From positions 186,001 to 250,000 of the forward strand of contig SPDP01000001.1 of the NCBI GenBank assembly GCA_009360345.1: a DNA stretch of 64,000 nucleotides. The letters are read 5' to 3'. The stretch comes from Alcaligenaceae bacterium SAGV5. GTDB taxonomy: Bacteria; Pseudomonadota; Gammaproteobacteria; Burkholderiales; Burkholderiaceae_B. The first letter of the stretch is position 1. The number at the start of each line of letters is the position of its first letter. The notes below the pieces were generated by a model. That model saw only the letters and a list, made by a program, of their open reading frames with translations. It did not search any database and had not been told where the DNA came from. Shown here in pieces: positions 61,871 to 64,000 of this stretch. The translations under genes and the position numbers were made by a program.

Positions 61871-62325
61871 GCGGCGGCCGTGTCGTGTTGAACGACCGGC
61901 TCCTGGGAACGGCGGCGCTGGTTTTCGCCGCCGTGATGGTGTGGCAGGGCTACGGGCTCGAGGCGCCTTTCGCCTATGAGCCGGTGGGCCCGCGCGCCTT
62001 TCCCATGCTGCTGTCGCTGATCATCGGCCTGTGTGGCCTGTGGCTGGCCGCCAAGGGCGGCAACCCGGTCGAATCCGTGGCGGCGGGCGTCAAGGGGCGT
62101 GTCGTCGCGGTATCGGTGGCGCTGGCCGCCTATGCCTTCCTGTTCCAATGGCTGGGCATCGTCCTGGCCACCTTCCTGATGAGTCTGCCAGTGGGCCGCG
62201 CGTTCGGCGGATCGTGGCTCAAGACGGGCATTACCGGCCTGGCGCTGGGCGTGGCCGTGTTTTTGCTTTTCGACAAGGTGCTGGACGTGGTGCTGCCCAC
62301 CGGCCTGCTGGGAGGCCTGCTGTGA
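61867..62325 (+). CDS. bctB: Tripartite tricarboxylate transporter small membrane subunit (TctB)
   Basis: The 152 aa protein has four hydrophobic segments (LLGTAALVFAAVMVWQGYG, FPMLLSLIIGLCGLWLA, VVAVSVALAAYAFLFQWLGIVLATFLMSLPVG, and GITGLALGVAVFLLFDKVLDVVLP) and the family motif VGPRAFPMLLSL. It forms the small subunit of the TctAB permease. The start overlaps the receptor stop (ATGA) and its stop overlaps the TctA GTG start (GTGA). Confidence 0.9.
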   Translation: MSGGRVVLNDRLLGTAALVFAAVMVWQGYGLEAPFAYEPVGPRAFPMLLSLIIGLCGLWLAAKGGNPVESVAAGVKGRVVAVSVALAAYAFLFQWLGIVLATFLMSLPVGRAFGGSWLKTGITGLALGVAVFLLFDKVLDVVLPTGLLGGLL

Positions 62326-63857
62326 ACGATATCTTCGGCCATCTGGCCACCGGTTTCTCGGTCGCGCTGACGCCGCTCAACCTGCTCATCGCGGCCATCG
62401 GCTCCTTCATCGGCACCATCGTCGGCGTGTTGCCCGGCCTGGGGCCCATCAATGGCGTGGCGATCCTGATGCCGCTCGCTTTCGCGATGCAACTGCCGCC
62501 GGAAAGCTCGCTCATCCTGCTGGCCGCGGTCTACATCGGCTGCGAATACGGCGGACGCATCAGTTCCATCCTGATCAACGTGCCGGGCGAGGCCTCGGCC
62601 ATTATGACGGCGCTGGACGGCTATCCCATGGCGCGCCAGGGCAAGGCCGGCGTGGCCTTGTCGATCTCGGCCTGGAGTTCCTTCGTGGGCTCGGCCGTGG
62701 CTACCGTCGGCATCGCCATCGCCGCGCCCTTGCTGGCCCGGTGGGCGCTGGCCTTCGGGCCGGCGGAATACTTCGCGCTGATGGTGTTCGCCTTCTGCTG
62801 CCTGGCGGGACTGATGGGCGAGCAGCCGGTCAAGGCGTTGCTGGCGGCCGCCGTGGGCCTGGCCCTGTCGACGGTGGGCATAGACGAGAACTCGGGCATC
62901 TATCGCTACACCTTCGACTCGCTGCACTTGAGCGATGGCATCCAGTTCGTGGTGGTGGTGATCGGCCTGTTCTCCGTCAGCGAGATGCTGCTGCTGCTGG
63001 AACAATCCGTCACGGGCAACGTGGCGGTCAAGCCCACGGGGCGCACCCTGTTCAACATGCGCGAACTGGCGATCACCTGGTGGGGGACGGTGCGCGGATC
63101 GCTGATCGGTTTCGTCGTGGGCGTGCTGCCCGGCGCCGGCGCCACGGTGGCCTCGGCCATGGCCTATTCGACCGAGAAACGCCTGGTCGAGCAGTCCGAT
63201 CCGGAAGGCGCGCATTTCGGCAAGGGCGACATCCGCGGCCTGGCGTCCCCCGAGGCTGCCAACAACGCGTCGGCCACCGGTTCCTTCGTGCCCATGCTGA
63301 CGCTGGGCGTGCCGGGATCGGGCACCACCGCGGTGATGATGGGCGTGCTGGCGCTCTACAACATCACGCCCGGGCCGGCATTGTTCGAGCAGCGGCCGGA
63401 GATCGTCTGGGGCCTGATCGCGTCGCTGTTCATCGGCAACGTCATGCTGCTGGCGATGAACATCCCCATGGTGGGCGTGTTCGCGCGCATGTTGTCGGTG
63501 CCGATCTGGGCGCTGGTGCCCTTTATCGTGACGGTGAGCGCGATCGGCGTGTACTCGGTGCATGCGACCACTTTCGATCTCGTGATGATGGTGGCGCTGG
63601 GCGTGGTGGGCTATCTGCTGCGCAAGATGTCGGTGCCCATGGCGCCACTCATACTGGGGCTGGTGCTGGGCAACATGATGGAGCAGAACCTGCGCCGGGC
63701 GCTGTCCATCACCAATGGCGACACGTCCATCCTGTGGCAAAGCCCCGTCAGCATCGGCTTGTGGCTGTGCGCGGCGGCGGTGCTGGTGGTCCCGGTGACG
63801 ATGCGCGTGCTGGCACGCCGCCGCGCAGGGGCGTCAGAACCCGCTACGTCGGCCTAG
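62322..63857 (+). CDS. bctA: Tripartite tricarboxylate transporter large membrane subunit (TctA)
   Basis: The 511 aa polytopic protein starts at GTG 62322 inside the TctB stop. It has the TctA repeated signature [26 protein letters not shown] near residue 33 and the matching [24 protein letters not shown] in the second half. Further motifs are [34 protein letters not shown] and [38 protein letters not shown]. About eleven hydrophobic helices are visible. It is the sodium- or proton-coupled channel subunit for the carboxylate bound by the receptor. A hairpin terminator follows. Confidence 0.93.
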   Translation: MNDIFGHLATGFSVALTPLNLLIAAIGSFIGTIVGVLPGLGPINGVAILMPLAFAMQLPPESSLILLAAVYIGCEYGGRISSILINVPGEASAIMTALDGYPMARQGKAGVALSISAWSSFVGSAVATVGIAIAAPLLARWALAFGPAEYFALMVFAFCCLAGLMGEQPVKALLAAAVGLALSTVGIDENSGIYRYTFDSLHLSDGIQFVVVVIGLFSVSEMLLLLEQSVTGNVAVKPTGRTLFNMRELAITWWGTVRGSLIGFVVGVLPGAGATVASAMAYSTEKRLVEQSDPEGAHFGKGDIRGLASPEAANNASATGSFVPMLTLGVPGSGTTAVMMGVLALYNITPGPALFEQRPEIVWGLIASLFIGNVMLLAMNIPMVGVFARMLSVPIWALVPFIVTVSAIGVYSVHATTFDLVMMVALGVVGYLLRKMSVPMAPLILGLVLGNMMEQNLRRALSITNGDTSILWQSPVSIGLWLCAAAVLVVPVTMRVLARRRAGASEPATSA

Positions 63858-63872
63858 GCGGCGCGGGCGGCG

Positions 63873-63899
63873 GGCATGCGGGCATCGCGCCCGCATGCC
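63873..63899. terminator. Bidirectional hairpin terminator between convergent genes
   Basis: GGCATGCGGGC (63873-63883) and GCCCGCATGCC (63889-63899) are perfect 11 bp arms around a 5-base loop ATCGC. It lies 15 bp past the TctA stop and 3 bp from the stop of the convergent aminotransferase gene. There is no T-run, so it may work with other factors or protect both mRNA ends. Confidence 0.65.
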
Positions 63900-63902
63900 G
63901 CG

Positions 63903-64000
63903 TCAGACCCGCTCCAGGCGCTCCAGCGCCGCGTCCAGCGTGCTGTCCTTCTTGGCGAAGCAGAAGCGCACCAGTTGCCGGTTCGAGGCCGGCGCGTCCG
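63903..64000 (-). CDS. 3' end of a class I/II aminotransferase (partial, cut by window)
   Basis: The minus strand encodes about 31 C-terminal residues ending at a TGA (63903-63905). They include NRQLVRFCFAKKDSTLDAAL, the typical end of the methionine-aminotransferase-like (YbdL/MtnE) PLP enzymes (VRFCFAKK followed by a helix). The remainder lies beyond base 64000. It is convergent with the tctA gene. The family call rests on this short segment only. Confidence 0.6.
   Translation of the reverse strand, partial: DAPASNRQLVRFCFAKKDSTLDAALERLERV

Overview
This window is GC-rich chromosomal DNA from a beta-proteobacterium of the Alcaligenaceae, most likely Bordetella or Achromobacter. The evidence is six periplasmic receptors of the Bug/TctC family, a tctDE-tctCBA (bctDE-bctCBA) citrate-type locus, PhaM, many LysR regulators paired with catabolic operons, a MXKDX pentapeptide-repeat gene, and dense packing with ATGA/GTGA/TTGA stop-start overlaps. 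No tRNA, rRNA, CRISPR array, prophage or insertion sequence was seen.

Layout. 1-3.4 kb: a FIST-domain protein (cut by the window edge), PhaM, a fumarylacetoacetate-hydrolase-family enzyme and a DUF3108 secreted protein. 3.6-11.1 kb: a catabolic cassette with two DapA-family lyases, three Bug receptors, a hydroxypyruvate-isomerase-like enzyme, a tartronate-semialdehyde-reductase-like enzyme and an IclR regulator. 11.1-17.9 kb: a CoA-thioester operon (crotonase-linker protein, NDP-forming acyl-CoA synthetase, DsbA-like isomerase, Bug receptor) between two LysR genes. 17.9-23.3 kb (minus strand): pteridine-reductase-like SDR, folB, ttcA and a nitrate/sulfonate/taurine-type ABC importer with a toxin-antitoxin pair between its permease and binding-protein genes. 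23.3-35.5 kb: MidA-like methyltransferase; CitE-like lyase + CoA-transferase + Bug with a divergent LysR; an SbmA/YddA-type ABC exporter; a secreted alpha/beta hydrolase; cca; an NDUFA9-like protein; a lytic transglycosylase.

35.5-43.8 kb: an in-frame chimera of the N-terminal half of 5-formyltetrahydrofolate cyclo-ligase and a cytochrome b561, followed by a Tat-exported sulfite-oxidase-like protein and the MXKDX protein; then an aconitase-superfamily enzyme with swivel domain first, a VOC protein, a type-B carboxylesterase and an amidohydrolase. 43.9-52.7 kb: a complete branched-chain-amino-acid-type ABC importer, an AraC regulator, a leuCD pair and a LysR regulator, closed by a ~200 bp nested-palindrome repeat. 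52.9-58.2 kb: mmsA with divergent LysR, Lrp with divergent dadA, and a sirtuin convergent with and overlapping dadA.

58.2-64.0 kb: an AT-rich gene-free stretch with four perfect DnaA boxes and one near-perfect box, an oriC-like arrangement. It is followed by the two-component pair and the tripartite tricarboxylate transporter (receptor, TctB, TctA), and the 3' end of an aminotransferase at the right edge.

Most operons combine an uptake system or solute receptor, a few CoA-ester or sugar-acid enzymes and a local regulator, which suits a versatile organic-acid scavenger. The items most worth following up are the DnaA-box cluster, the folate/cytochrome chimera, the toxin-antitoxin pair inside an ABC operon, the duplicated divergent leader at 40.6 kb and the unassigned sugar-acid cassette at 3.6-11.1 kb.
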